A DNA stretch of 64,000 nt from Desmodus rotundus (taxonomy: Eukaryota > Chordata > Mammalia > Chiroptera > Phyllostomidae), in the NCBI RefSeq assembly GCF_022682495.2, contig NC_071391.1, positions 114,931,195-114,995,194 on the forward strand, given 5' to 3'. Both the position numbers and the translations under genes were made by a program. Each line of letters starts with the position of its first letter. The stretch's first letter is position 1. The notes beneath the pieces are model-generated. The model had not been told where the DNA came from. It saw nothing but the letters and a program-made list of their open reading frames with translations, and ran no database searches. Of the stretch, positions 47,277 to 59,100 are shown one piece after another.

Positions 47277-47488
47277 TAGGGTGTCAAATTCATTTTCACT
47301 GAAGGCCACATCAGCCTCGCAGTTGCCTTCAAAGGCCGAATGTAATTTTAGGACTGTATAAGTGTAATTACTCCCTAACAGTTAAGAGAGAGCTTGGTGC
47401 TGCCGCTGGGTAGAAACAAGCTGTGGGGCCGGATAAAACAAGGTGGAGGGCCGGGTTCGGCCCACAGGCCTTGGGTTTGCCACCTGTG
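47277..47488. mobile_element. hAT-type MITE with perfect 8-bp duplication
   Basis: The 212-bp element starts tagggtgtcaaattcatttt and its right end, reverse-complemented, starts cacaggtggcaaaccc. The exact octamer gcttacaa flanks it at 47269-47276 and 47489-47496. The GC-rich right half has 'aggtggagggccgggttcgg' (47441-47460). No transposase is present. Confidence 0.9.
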
Positions 47489-47496
47489 GCTTACAA

Positions 47497-48820
47497 CTAA
47501 GAGTCTTTCCTAATACACACTGTATATTTATTTTCTGGGCAGGGATTTGTAGATATTAATCAATTCCTCAAAAGGATATAGGAGTCCCTCAAACAGCATT
47601 GTTTCATTCAAAGTTGTTTATTATAAGGTTGATGAGATGCTAGGAACTTAACCCTTGTTTGTATCAGTCAGCCATAGTAAAATTTGTTTCCTTATACATC
47701 TTTTCACTTAGAGTTGCAGAACCTATCAATGACAGTGAAGACTCACTGTTTTAATTTGCATTTCTCTGCCCTTCAAATATTAAGAACTATTATGTTGAAA
47801 TTTTAAGGCTGTAACTTGTAAAAAATAATCTGATGATGTCATGATTTCACGCACATGGCAACTATTGGTAATTAATTTTTATCATGTCCTAAGTTCTCAT
47901 TAGGGAAGCTTCATGGAAAGCTATCAGTAATACCTAAGAAAATGAAGATGATTTTAATTAAAATAATGTCTCTATTTCTTTATTATTTTATGGACTAGTT
48001 CTTCCTTTACAAAATAAGTAGAAATTGCCGCTAACTCTATCTGGTGACCAGGAGCAGCAAAGGCAAGTAAAAGTACCAGTATCTTTTCCTAACATGTCCC
48101 TTTTCCCTTTGCTGATGGCCGCACAAAGAAGTGAAGAATCACCCTTTAAAACCGAATTCCTTTGGTTTCTTTTTCAATTTCTTATTTATCACTCCTTATC
48201 ACATATCTTGTCATGCTATAACATTGCTTCCTGCTCACAGATGTCTAAACTGTTAGGACATTAAAGTCAAGGTGAATTCTGCAAGATCTATGAGCTAAAT
48301 CCCACTATTTTTAACATATTTTTTATTTCAGTTTTAGGTAATTTTATTTCTGACTTATCTACAGTTATTTAATACCTATTTTTGTCAAGAGAAAAAAACG
48401 GGTTTAAAAACGATTTTATGAACTGAATTTCACAGTTGTAAAACATGTTTGATAGATTCTAAGAATTTTATTTCTTATAGGTTTTTGGAGATTCTTCTTT
48501 TTCTCATAATGGATAGAGAACAAATTGAATATAATTTGTTTCTCCTCCCTCCAGGATAGAGTCTAAATGTTTTTCAAAGTGTAACACAAGATGGAGACTG
48601 GGGAGACTATCATATATTGATAAGTAATCAATATGTGACTGACTGATTAATTTATTTATTGACATCTTGTGATATGAAGGTCCTGTGCCTCTGCCTTGAG
48701 GAAAGCCATATAAAGGACCTGGATATTTGTTCACAACTGTGAAAAAATTAAAGAGTGTACCTAGTTGCATCTTCCATGTTTTCAACTAGGTAATTTCCAT
48801 ATTCTATTTTGTACTTAGAA
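47497..48820. other. Unassigned AT-rich sequence
   Basis: No gene or clear repeat recognised. Confidence 0.4.
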
Positions 48821-49050
48821 CAGGGGTAGTAACCTCTAGCTCATGGCTAAAAGTGGCGGCCATCTGGCTTTGTAAATAAAGTTTTATGGGAACCCCTCCG
48901 CCCATTCATTTATTTATACGTTGGTCTATGACTGCTTTTGCACTCAAATGGCAGACTTGAGTGGCTGCGACAAGGACCATGTGATCCACAAAGCCAAAAA
49001 TATGTATTATTTGGTCCTTTACAGAAATGCCTTCCTGCACTGTTGCCTGA
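48821..49050 (-). mobile_element. hAT-type element (same family as 28043-29094)
   Basis: 'caggggtagtaacctctagc' (48821-48840), 'ttgtaaataaagttttatgg' (48871-48890), the 'tctatgactgcttttgcact' segment (48924-48943) and 'atttggtcctttacagaaat' (49009-49028) are collinear with the copy split by LINE-1 at 28-29 kb. The strand is nominal. The two overlapping short frames are chance. Confidence 0.75.
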
Positions 49051-49069
49051 AACACTGTCTCTCCATGAG

Positions 49070-49354
49070 GAACGGTATACACAATGGAATATTATTCAGC
49101 TTTTAAGAAGAAGGAAATCCTGCCATGTGAGATAACATGAATGACCCTGCAGGACATTATGTTAGGTGAAATAAACCAGGCACGGGAAGACAAAAACTGT
49201 GTGATCTCACTTATGTACAGAATATAAGAAAGTTAAACTTATAGAAACAGAGTAGAATGGTGGTTACCAGGGGCTGGGGAGGTGGGAGAAATGGGGAGAC
49301 ATTTATCAAAGGTTATAAACTTTTAGTTATGAGTAAGTTCTGGAGACAAATGTA
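49070..49354 (+). mobile_element. Old LINE-1 3' region, part 1
   Basis: 'acacaatggaatattattca' (49079-49098), 'ggtggttaccaggggctggg' (49259-49278) and 'agtaagttctggagacaaat' (49332-49351) are old L1M-type 3' sequence. A mariner element interrupts it. Confidence 0.8.
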
Positions 49355-49460
49355 CAGGGTGAGGCAAAAGTAGGTTTACAGTTGTTTGTATGAAAAATAA
49401 TATAATTATTAATAAATAATACAAGAATAAACTCTGTGTTTCATGTAGTCACAACTGTAA
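49355..49460. mobile_element. Mariner MITE, family A, lacking its right end
   Basis: It starts cagggtgaggcaaaagtagg after a TA (49353-49354) and matches the 5767-5893 element collinearly to about 'agtcacaactgtaa'. The expected right inverted repeat is missing. Instead, the sequence enters short duplications (49461-49560). Confidence 0.85.
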
Positions 49461-49560
49461 GTTGTGGACTATAAGTTAGTCCACTACTTACTATAGTCCA
49501 CTACTATCCTTACTTACTTACTATACTTACTATAGTCCACTGCTTACTATAGTTACTATA
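49461..49560. repeat. Local imperfect repeats of 'actatagtccact' type
   Basis: Several overlapping copies of tactatagtccact and tacttactata units replace the missing mariner end. This looks like local slippage or repair-mediated duplication of the L1 'gactatagtt' motif. Confidence 0.75.
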
Positions 49561-49750
49561 TTAGTAGTAACACATTATACACTTAGAGTTTGTTGACACA
49601 GTAAATCTCAAGTGTTCTCACCAGAAAGAAAAAAGGTAACTGTGTGAGTGGTGGATAATGTTAATAAATTTAATTTTAGTAATCATTTCACAGTATTAAG
49701 CATCACATTATATACTTTACATATATGAAACTTGTATTTTTTAAATGTTC
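49561..49750 (+). mobile_element. Old LINE-1 3' region, part 2
   Basis: 'aaatctcaagtgttctcacc' (49603-49622), 'gtaatcatttcacagtatta' (49679-49698) and a final 'catatatgaaacttgtattt' (49720-49739) continue the L1 after the mariner insertion. Confidence 0.75.
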
Positions 49751-49939
49751 CTTGTCACTAGAACACAAGCAGGAGATGGATTTCTGTGTCCGTCTGTTCA
49801 CTGATGTATATGGAGCCTCATGACCTGTAATAGTGCTCAAGCGCTCAATGTGTTCAATGAACAAAAAAAAACAGAATGATATACAAAAGACCTCCTAGGC
49901 TAGAAAAATGCTTCCTGATAATCTAGAGAAGACCATTCA

Positions 49940-50100
49940 TTAACTCAACAAACATTTATTGTGTTTCAGCGATGATTCAAGGGCTGTGCAAGACACCGAA
50001 AAAGCAAAAACAAAAGTGCTGACATGATCTTTACCCTCCCGGAGCCTAGAGTCTAGCGTGGACTCACTGAACAAACAACCGAACAAGAATTACACGCACA
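49940..50100 (+). repeat. Ancient interspersed repeat, 5' part
   Basis: 'aactcaacaaacatttattg' (49942-49961) and 'cctcccggagcctagagtct' (50035-50054) match the start of the old repeat discussed at 11945-12775. Family name uncertain. Confidence 0.5.
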
Positions 50101-51382
50101 CGGGGGCAGCGGTCAGTGAGAAGCTGTTCAGGGCACACAAGGCGTTCCAAGGTCAGATCCCCAGGCAGCCGATCTCTGTTGGTCTGCAGTGCGTCCCACC
50201 ACACTGCCTAGGGGTGAAAAGGTAAGGAAGGGCGGGACAGACACAGCCAGCACCAGTTCTTCTTCCCTCTGAATTAAGTTAGTGGGTTGGCAGCAGCCAG
50301 GAGGCACAAGTAGAGAGAGGTAGAGTTTCGATTCGGGCACTAGCAGGAAGGCAGATTTTCTAAAGTAGTCCCACGGCTGCTTTCAGTCAGGTTCTCATTA
50401 GCCTTGATGCAGGTTTCCCTTGATGGTGCCCTTTACCCTGACTTGGAGAGACTGCAGCTTTTAAAGAGGCAGTTCAGTCCCCACTGTGGCTCAGTCCTTG
50501 GCCTAATTTAGGTAGTGCAATAATGCTCTCCGACTGTGAGATGATTTTTCTGTGATTTCTTTTTTGAGAATTGCTGACCAAAATCTACAAGGAAACCACC
50601 CAGCCCATGAGTCTTTGGACTCTGCTGCAGCTAAGCTGGTGTCCTGTTAATATAACAGGCTCGTAATGGAGCTGGACCAGAAACAAAATCTTTCTTTCGC
50701 TCCCACAAATGTTTCAGATAACCACTTACTTTAAAATTTGAAAGGTCTGCCAGGTCATCTGACCTAATCTCAGCACTTTAAAAAATTTTGAATACTGAAA
50801 CCCTACAAGTCTAAGCCTTTTCTGTTTGACAAACAATTTAGGGGATGAAAACACCTGGCATCTCAGTGTAAGCAAGGGGGAAAAGTTGCTTCAAAGTTTG
50901 AGACCCTTCTACATAAAGTGTTTATTTTAAGGCAGGCAGAAGAGTAACTCCTGAGGTGTGTGCAGTCTTTCATGTCCTTTAATTCCATGTGCATCACAGC
51001 CTTGCCCACCACCTCACAAATATCCTTTTTCACCCTGGCAAAGAGTTCTTTACCCACGGGCCTGGCCACCTGTCTGGGCTCTCTCGCCGAGAGGACACAG
51101 TTGCAAAGCTTTCTCACTGCACATTATGATGAAGCAACACTGAAAAAAAAAATCCATCCCAATGTCAGACCTATACTGAGTATGACTTTTTTAAAGTAAT
51201 ATAACAAGAACAGTGTATAGTCATAGGTCTTTGTTTCTCAACAAATGCCTACAGAAAAAATAATGAAAAATAATTTTTCTATCACTCATTCACTTGCAGA
51301 AGTGGGAATTCTTGTATAATTTCCATTTTGCCACCTCTGGCCACCTGTTTTAGAACATCTGTTTTTAGGAATCACCTGAGAC
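50101..51382. other. Unassigned sequence with a splice-like site, minus strand
   Basis: No gene is supported. On the minus strand a T10 tract followed by cag (51140-51142) precedes a 78-codon frame with no ATG near its start, and an AATAAA lies at 50921-50926. This could be a terminal exon of a non-coding transcript, but the parts are common by chance. Confidence 0.3.
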
Positions 51383-51455
51383 AGATAGATGCTAGATGAT
51401 AGGTGATTGATAGATGATTGATAGATGATAGATAGATAGATAGATAGATGATAGA
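51383..51455. repeat. (GATA)n-type microsatellite, interrupted
   Basis: Mixed GATA and GATGATA units with a clean run of five to six GATA near 51428-51449, followed by purine-rich sequence. Confidence 0.9.
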
Positions 51456-52679
51456 AAGATTAAAAGAAAGAAAAAGAGAGTGGGAGAAAGGGAAGAAGAA
51501 AGAAGGCAAATATTCCAGATTTGTTTAGAAATCTCCAATTTGGAAGACAATAAATATGTTTCCATTTTTATGACAACTTGGATTCCATACATTTCCATGT
51601 ATATTCAGTTATAGAACATGTCCACATCAGTTTAAAAGCTTAGTCTCTTAATTGTTCCAAAGTGCTTCCTACCATCCAATGTGCAGTAAGCATATGGCTG
51701 GAAACCCCTGAGCTGGGGGAAAGGACGTGACCGTTCACGGCACACTTCCACCCCCTCTGTGGTTACGGAGGGGCATGAGAGGAACTAGGAGCGAACAGGG
51801 TTGTCAGGCGCAATGTATGACAATGTAGGATGGTGCTGGCCTCCCTCTGGTTACACCTATTTCCATCTATTGTCGGTGGGCCAAGGTGATGTGGTGGCTT
51901 CGTATGGATGTGGCAAATGTTTTTCTCAGAATGACGATCAGTATCACCCCAGCTTTCTTCTTCTTAGGGGATATTTTCAGAGAAGGGTGGCTACGTCTTC
52001 CATCAGTCCTACCAGAGGTACTTGACAATTCTCTGGGGCTGAGACACCGACTGCTTCCCCGAGCAGCCGTCAGAGTTTCCCGTTCCCAGGCCATCTCTAA
52101 ATTCCAGCTTCCTTCACGTGACCCCATCTGGGCTGCCGGAATCCTCTGCTCCACCCTCGGAGAGGACTGGGGGTTGGGCACCACACACCACCACATTTTG
52201 AAGTCCTGTCCTCTGAGCTATTCAGCACTTTCCTCTAGAGCTACTTAGGTCAGAAGTAGATACGAGCAGCAATCTGTCTGATCACACTTATCCCCAAACT
52301 TTAAGGAGACGCGTGTCCAAACAGCACTGAGTGGGCTGTAAACCACCAACACAGAAGCATTTGGTTGGGGTAGTTGCCAGTCTCTGCATCTGGCATCACC
52401 CTCAAACATTATGATTGATTTTCTTGGAACTGCCTTTGCTTATTTCAGGTAGTGACAAGCTCTCCAACTCTGTCACTGCCCTCGACATAATGCCAGTGTC
52501 TCCTCACTGCCACAAACCCCACCACCTGCTTCTCAGACCTCTCCTTAAGTCAATGGGGAGGAGTGGCGGGATGGTGATTAACAATACCGAACTTCCAGCG
52601 CATCTCTCTGTAAGTCCCACCCAGGAAGTGTCTGCAGGCTTGGCAGAGCAGTACTAGTAGCACTCTTGTTGGAGGTTTG
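51456..52679. other. Unassigned, partly GC-richer sequence
   Basis: No gene recognised. Overlapping frames of 109-120 codons on opposite strands around 51867-52248 occupy a GC-richer patch and show no domain. Confidence 0.4.
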
Positions 52680-53215
52680 GTGTCTGTAGTAGGCAGGACA
52701 TTCCCAAACCTCAGGTTCAATAATTCACTAGTCAACCCATAGAACTCAGCAAAGCTGTTATTTTCATGGTTATGGTTTATTACAAAAACAAGGTAAAGGT
52801 TAAAATCAGCAATGGGACGAGACATCGAGAGCAGCGTCTAGGAGAGCTCCAGGCATGGGCTTCCAGTCGTCCTCTCCCACAGAGCTATTCAGGCAGTGCT
52901 TACTTCTCCCAACGAAAATGTGTAGCATGGTGCACAGACTATTGCCAGCTAGAGAAGCTGACTTGAGCCTTGGCGTCCAAACATGTTCTTAGGGGTTGGT
53001 CATGCTACTAAGGTAACACATAGTTAACCTTAGTCTTCAACACTTTTGGAGCTCAAGCTGATAACCTGTAGCCCAAGGCTTCCATCATATATCATATTAT
53101 TAGCCTAGATTATCTGGCATGGCCTATGGCACCAGGTAAATAAAGATACTCTTATCAGGCAGGATATTCCAAGAACTCACAGCTTACCTCCAAATAGCTG
53201 GGGTGGGGCTGGGGG
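52680..53215 (-). mobile_element. ERVL-type LTR
   Basis: On the plus strand 'atggtttattacaaaaacaa' (52771-52790), which gives an AATAAA on the minus strand, 'gtaaaggttaaaatcagcaa' (52792-52811) and 'aggggttggtcatgctacta' (52991-53010) follow the reverse complement of a common ERVL LTR. The order is right but divergence is high. Edges are approximate. Confidence 0.6.
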
Positions 53216-53317
53216 AGCCAAATCTTCCTTTGGGCAAGATAAGTATTGTATTGCATAATGCCTTAGCTGTAATTTTCAGTTAGAGGAAAATTTCACATGT
53301 TTTGCTACCCATAGAAT

Positions 53318-53475
53318 TCTATTTTTTAATCTGTATTTTTTATTGCATTTTTCCATTACTATTTATCCCCCTTAGATCCCACTCCCCCACCCCACAATCA
53401 CATACTGTTGTCCATGTCCATGAGTCCTTTTTCCTTTTTGCTCAGTCCTTCTCAGACTTAGGGGAAATCTGAAGA
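53318..53475 (-). mobile_element. LINE-1 3' UTR fragment, antisense
   Basis: A T-rich start followed by 'tatttatcccccttagatcc' (53360-53379) and 'tgttgtccatgtccatgagt' (53406-53425) is the reverse complement of a chiropteran-type LINE-1 3' UTR. Confidence 0.65.
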
Positions 53476-54374
53476 CCTTCAATTTCAGAGTGCTCCTTAG
53501 CACATTAGGGTAAAGGAGTAATTCTATATACAAATGTCCCAACTTGTATCTAAAACTTGGTCCACACAGAAAGTTTAGAGAGGTTACAGTGCTGATTGGG
53601 GCAGGATCAGGAGTAGAACACAGATGTCCTAATACCAAGCCAATGTTTACACCCTTACAGACAATGTATGCTTCCCCATGAGACAGACGGCGTGCGTGCC
53701 TGCTCTGTGCCTAACACTGAATTAGATAACAAATGGGTGCAAAGGGCAATTATAAGTTAGAATTTCTACCCTTGGGGTGTTCTTGGGGTTAGTAGGCACC
53801 AAACAGATAATGAGAACACAAAGATATGTTTTAGATAAATATTCAAAGAGAAATTAGAGAAGGGAAATGCCACCAAAGGCAGAGGAAGCGACACTTTGAC
53901 CTGTCCTTTATATCCCTCTGCAAAGGAGAATAATGACATACTTTCTTCTCCACCATTCAAAACTGACAAAAGCACGTAATCTTCAAATAACTAATCTTTT
54001 TTCTACTTCTGTGATGCTTTGCCCCACAACATCTCTTTTTAAGCTTTTCCAATTGTTTCTGATCTCATAATCTCTGTATGTTTCTTATAATTTTATGCTA
54101 ATATTTATTATTACTGACTTTCAGTTATATTTTCTTCAGCTGATATGTCTCATGGAATTCATCATGAGCTACATTTAGCTCCTTTTATACCATCTATGCA
54201 ATACATTCTCAAAAAATATTAATTTTCTCATCATTCCTATTCATAAGACTCAAACTGGAACCTCAGCGTTCTATATTAGAGAGTTGAAAATATAGAGAAC
54301 TTTATAATTAAGAAATGTACCAGGCTGTCAAACATAAAACAGTATTTGTCATTGAAGATCCATAATCTTTCTGC
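53476..54374. other. Unassigned AT-rich sequence
   Basis: Nothing recognised. Confidence 0.4.
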
Positions 54375-55300
54375 AACAAATCAATATTCATTTACTCGAT
54401 AAATATTTACTAAAGACCCATCAGATTTAAGGCATTTCTGTGAATACCTGACATACGGCAGAAACATGACTAAGGCAGGTAGTCTCAGCTCTCATGGAGC
54501 TTACCTTCTCTTTAAAGTAGTCATAAAACAAACATACAAACAAATAAATAATTTCACATTTAAAAAATCCTAATGAAGACCATAAAATAGAGTGACTGAA
54601 AAATAGGAAAACTAATATAGATCCAACCTTCAAAGGAACATCTTACTTAGGAGGTGACATTGAACTTAGTCCTGACAACAGGCATGGGTAAACTGAATCT
54701 GGAGACAGGGCAATTCAAGCAAAAGAGGCAACAGATGCAAGACCTGTAATGGAAGAGAGTCACTAGTCAGAACAGACAGGGTCCAGTGTGTCTAGAATGT
54801 GTTAAGCAACAGAGAGAAAGTCATTGCTGAGATGAAGTCAAAAATGTGGGTTAAGATCAGCTTACCCAGGACTTGGGAGACAGTGCATGGGAGTTTAAAT
54901 TTTAACCTAAGTGCAAAGGAAAGTCACAGGAAAGTTCCACTATTAGAGTTCCATTTTTAAAGAAAACTTTCTCCTCTATGGTGAATAAATTTAATGGAAA
55001 CAAAAGTGGAAGCAGATGGCTAGTGGGAAGTCTATAGCATTAATCTGGGTGGCTTAAGCTAGGGTGATAGCAATGAAGATGCAGAGGGGGTTAGGAATAA
55101 CTCTTGTGGCAGGAAAACAGAGAGTACTGATGGATGGATATGAGGGATGAGAGTAAGGAGTTGAGTCTGACTGCTAGGTTTAGGGCTTGAGCAATTGAGT
55201 AGATGGTGATGATGCTAAAATAGAGAGGATTTAAGGAATAAATATAGTTTGGGCAGGAAGTAGAAGCAGTGGGGTTGTCTTTGTTTGTTTGTTTTGATGG
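54375..55300 (+). repeat. Ancient interspersed repeat, long copy
   Basis: 'ctcgataaatatttactaaa' (54396-54415), 'tcatggagcttaccttctct' (54493-54512), 'taggaggtgacattgaactt' (54648-54667) and 'gcaacagatgcaagacctgt' (54728-54747) follow the same order as the repeat at 11945-12775, here uninterrupted. Name not assigned. Confidence 0.55.
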
Positions 55301-56540
55301 TTCCACTTGTTTTGATTTGTTGTTCATTATAAATGTGAAATATTAGAGATACCAAATGAAGATATATATATATGGGCTGGAATTGGAATCAGGAAAGGAG
55401 ACAGAGATTGGAGCATAATCAACATGAAAATTATACTTAATGCCATAAAATTGGTAAAATTCACCTAACCTGGTGATTGAGTACGTTCTCTTAACTAAAA
55501 CCACAAGTTGTTTTTATATTAGTTGTAACAAATTTCACATCCATATACTCTTAGTCCCTCAAAGTCTGTATTGAGATAATAGGTTAGCAATTACAAGTCA
55601 ATTCTCCGGGTCAAAAGTGTAAGTGAGACCATATACCAGAGTGAGTTTACTGGAGAATATTCCCATTGAACCTGCTATGTTGGCTTCATTAACATTGCCT
55701 TCTAGCCAACTGGCAGTGCTAAATTGAAACAAATTATCTGAGGAAAATATTTGTCCTCTTTAACTTTTTAATATTCAAAACCCAGCAGAACAATTCTATT
55801 TAGTGTTATTAAATAAAATTTTTAATAAGTAGAGCCAAAAAAACCTATTGATTTCTGAATTTATAAGGGGACTCTCCTTTAAATTATAGATGACAATTCA
55901 GCAGAAAAAGCTACAGAACTGGACCCCTGCAGACTCAGCTGAACTAAAAAGATTTACAAGTTTCCAGTAGGCAAAAATGAAACACTTTTATTAGTATAAG
56001 TGCCACATTTTAACTCTGACTGCCTTAAATCTTTTCCATGGACTTTACACATTAAAGCAACGTTTGTGTTTCAGAACAAAAGTAAGCTGTGAATTAGTCG
56101 TGAAGTTTGAGAGGACCTGTAAGTAACAGTTGTCTTTTATCTCACAATATATAACCAACTGAGAGAAGCAGGAATGGGTAGAAGGATGGAGTATGTTGCT
56201 CTAGAAATTCTACCATACTTAAACATGAGGCAAGTAGAGTGATACTTCCCTCTATAATGATAAGAAAAAAGTACTAAATACAGAGGCTGCAATAAAAAGA
56301 CTACAAGTAATCAAGTATATTCTGAAAAGACCAAAATAGCATTAGGATTAAAGGCCATGATGTGAAACAGTATGTATAACATGTATAGAAAAAAATAAAA
56401 ATATGATACAGAGTCTCCATAACTGGCCGACAAGACTTGTGCTGTGTATTCCAAGGAGTATAATTCACACAGAATAGGATGTCAGTGGCATACTTGGAGT
56501 TATGAATATGAAATAAATATGATATTTCAGAACAATATCC
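55301..56540. other. Unassigned AT-rich sequence
   Basis: No gene recognised. A short TA tract lies at 55363-55374. Confidence 0.4.
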
Positions 56541-56920
56541 TGAAGATATGACACTTCCAAAGAAGGAGTGCCTAATTCTTTCTAGAGAGGTTAAATAAAG
56601 TTTCATAGAGGATGTAAAATTTGCACTGATTTTTGAGGATGGATAGTTGTGTTCTAGACAAAAAAAAAAAGGGAAGAAAGAAGGCATGGAATAAATGAAG
56701 TAGAGGGGTGAGCATGAGAGAGCATTAGGGTTATGGCAGTAAACCATAGTTTTTCAAAGTATCCAGTGGAGTTTGAGATGGGTATATCAAAGGTAAAAAA
56801 ATAAAATAGGTTATAGAAGGAAAGTGAGGTTCTGGTTCACAAAGAACCTTGTGAATAACATACCAAGGATACAAATTTTGTCTTGTAGGAGCTAGGAGCC
56901 ATGATGAAAGAATTTTTAAC
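56541..56920 (+). repeat. Ancient interspersed repeat fragment
   Basis: 'aaatttgcactgatttttga' (56617-56636) and 'aataaatgaagtagaggggt' (56690-56709) fit the middle of the old repeat. The 148-codon minus-strand frame at 56301-56747 lies over it and is not supported as a gene. Confidence 0.4.
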
Positions 56921-57519
56921 CGTGGGACCTGAAAGGCACAGCAAGCAAGATACCTTAGTTTAAGTTAACCTATTAAACAGGGAAGGCAAGTCCTCCATTA
57001 CTAAAGATTTCAGCCTGTTGTGTGGATAAGTTTGCATCCCACAGAATGCTAACATAACCAAGATCATAGGGTCCACGGAGCCTTAAAGTCACCAAGCCCA
57101 CCCCCCCTCACTGCACACCAGTGCACAGCACACTTGCACTGACATACACACACAAACAAAAAAGTCAATATTAATCCTTTGGAGTTAATCAAGGCTCCTG
57201 GGTTTTTGTCACATAATTTTCACTTTTCTTATCTTGGAGACATAATTGGACATGTGAGAAAGACAGTTGCTAGGCATAAATATGTGAGGAAGGTAAGAAT
57301 TTTCTTCCAACCAACCTGGTCTATGCAGGTTTCTTGCATGAGATAAAATTTGTGAAGATTTATGAATGAGGCCAAGAGCACGGCTTGTCTGATAGATGGA
57401 TAGAAAAAGTCCTAGGCCTCTAACTCACTGTACAAAAAAAAGGGAAAGTAAAAATGCCTTGTTTTAGCGCTTCAGTATTTTCAAAAGTGATTTGACCTAC
57501 ATAATTTCATTTGACCCTT
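56921..57519. other. Unassigned sequence
   Basis: Nothing recognised. Confidence 0.4.
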
Positions 57520-58210
57520 AAATTAACCGTATGTAAACCTCTTTATTCATTATTTAATTAATTCTTTAATGAATATTTATGGAGTGACCACTACAGTCAG
57601 TAAATGAGCCAGACACTTGGGAGGAAACAGAAGAAAAACACGTTCCTGCCTCAGGGAACACAGATACTGGAGGGGAAAGGATATCCCAAGTAGGTTAAGG
57701 GAACAAGAACTAATTTTAAAAGAATCATAGGAACTCCCTTGAAGAAAAAAGAAAATGCTGAGATTGAGATGAGGCCTGAAATGTGTGAATTCAATTTAGC
57801 AATATGGAAGTTGTAAATTAAATGCTTCAGTAGGGGGAAAAAAGGAACAATTTGCTGTCAAGAGGAAAAGAAGGAAAAGAGAAAATGGAAATAAATTTAG
57901 GGAGGTTGGTAGGGATCCTGGAGGGAAAATAGGAGTTATTTCTTAACATTACTGTGTCCATAAAGTCTGAAGCTAGGTCTTCAGCTGAACGTGAGAGCGA
58001 GAGGTTTTGAAGATCTGAACAGATGAGTGTGCCTGATGGAGCAGAAAAATGAAAGTATTGGAGAAACACAGCTGGATTTGGGGTCAACACTAGGTGCCAA
58101 AGGTAGAATTGAGATAATTAATTTAGAGGGAAGCATTAATCATGTGATATTTGCCCAGCAATGTTCAACTTGCCTAGGTGTAGGCATGAAGAAGATGTAT
58201 AATAATGTTT
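57520..58210 (+). repeat. Ancient interspersed repeat copy
   Basis: 'tgaatatttatggagtgacc' (57570-57589), 'ttcctgcctcagggaacaca' (57643-57662) and 'agatgaggcctgaaatgtgt' (57767-57786) follow the same order as the other copies. Confidence 0.5.
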
Positions 58211-58974
58211 ATCCAAGGTTTGAGTTTTTTCTCTAAAAATAAAATAGAGGAAAAAAATATAAGAGAATTATAATTATCTGCAAGGAAAAGATTCTAATTG
58301 CCCAGGGGCATTTGATCTTAGCAAGGAGAAAATTAAATTCAGTAGAATGTGGGTAAATGGTAAAAAAAAAGTAAAAGTCATCAGAGGATTGGAAAACTTG
58401 CAGATTATAGAGGAAACGCAGGGGGAGATTGGTGAAAACAGAGCGGGGAGGTGGAGGAAGGTAAAGCATAGCACCGGAAGGAGGGTCAGAATGACGGTGT
58501 GAGACAGAGGGAGGCCTGGGCCCTGGGCGTGCCCGACCGCGGTAAGCGCAGATACGGTGCATGGCAGGGTTAGTCCTCATTTCCCTTGAAGAAGCCCTGT
58601 AATCATACGTAACACCAGGGATGGAGTGCTCCTTTAGTGATGCAGCGGATGATAAATAGCAGCTTTCCAAAGCCTGGTGAGGGCCAATAGGGCACAAGGA
58701 CAAATGAGGAAATAAGTCTTGAAGCAGTCCGATGACGAGGCCAAAGTTGCATGACCAAGTTAACGATGGAACCAGGACTAATTTGAAAGTTATCTAATCC
58801 TCATCTGCTGTTTTTTCCGCCATCGTAAACTTTACTGAGTAAAGTGCAGCCAGCCACAGATAGGAAAGGGAGGTAAAGGAAGCAAAATGTGTACGGGTTT
58901 TCTTAATGAGAATAACAGTACATTTAACTTTAAGTGGGGAAAAGACTGTACACTTTAATGTCTCATTTTTTTTA
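58211..58974. other. Unassigned sequence with a 156-codon minus-strand frame
   Basis: The frame at 58233-58703 (minus) is one of the longest in the window but has low-complexity hydrophobic and serine-rich ends and no domain I recognise. I do not call it a gene. Confidence 0.4.
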
Positions 58975-59100
58975 TTTTTGAAATTGAATTGTCAGCAACT
59001 CTTTTTGCTAAAAGGGAAACTGAGGCACAGAACAGAAAATAATTTGCTCTCCATTGTTCAGCAACTTAATTTTAGAAACGGGAATAATGATTGCTTCTTA
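58975..59100 (-). mobile_element. MIR fragment
   Basis: 'aaagggaaactgaggcacag' (59011-59030), followed by 'aacagaaaataatttgctct', is antisense MIR core. Short. Confidence 0.55.

Noticed and set aside
50863..51142. Possible 3' terminal exon on the minus strand: T10 tract plus cag, open frame, AATAAA
   Set aside because: An in-frame stop lies just upstream, the frame has no ATG near its start, and I do not recognise the product. Each signal is common by chance. RNA-seq would decide.
6601..51455. Several regular repeat tracts considered as CRISPR-like arrays
   Set aside because: They are di- and tetranucleotide microsatellites without spacers, in a mammalian context.
56301..56747. 148-codon minus-strand frame
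   Set aside because: It overlies an old repeat and AT-rich DNA; the protein is rich in F, Y, S and C as expected from chance antisense translation.
58233..58703. 156-codon minus-strand frame
   Set aside because: It has no known domain and biased hydrophobic composition from T-rich antisense sequence; frames of this length are expected in 64 kb.
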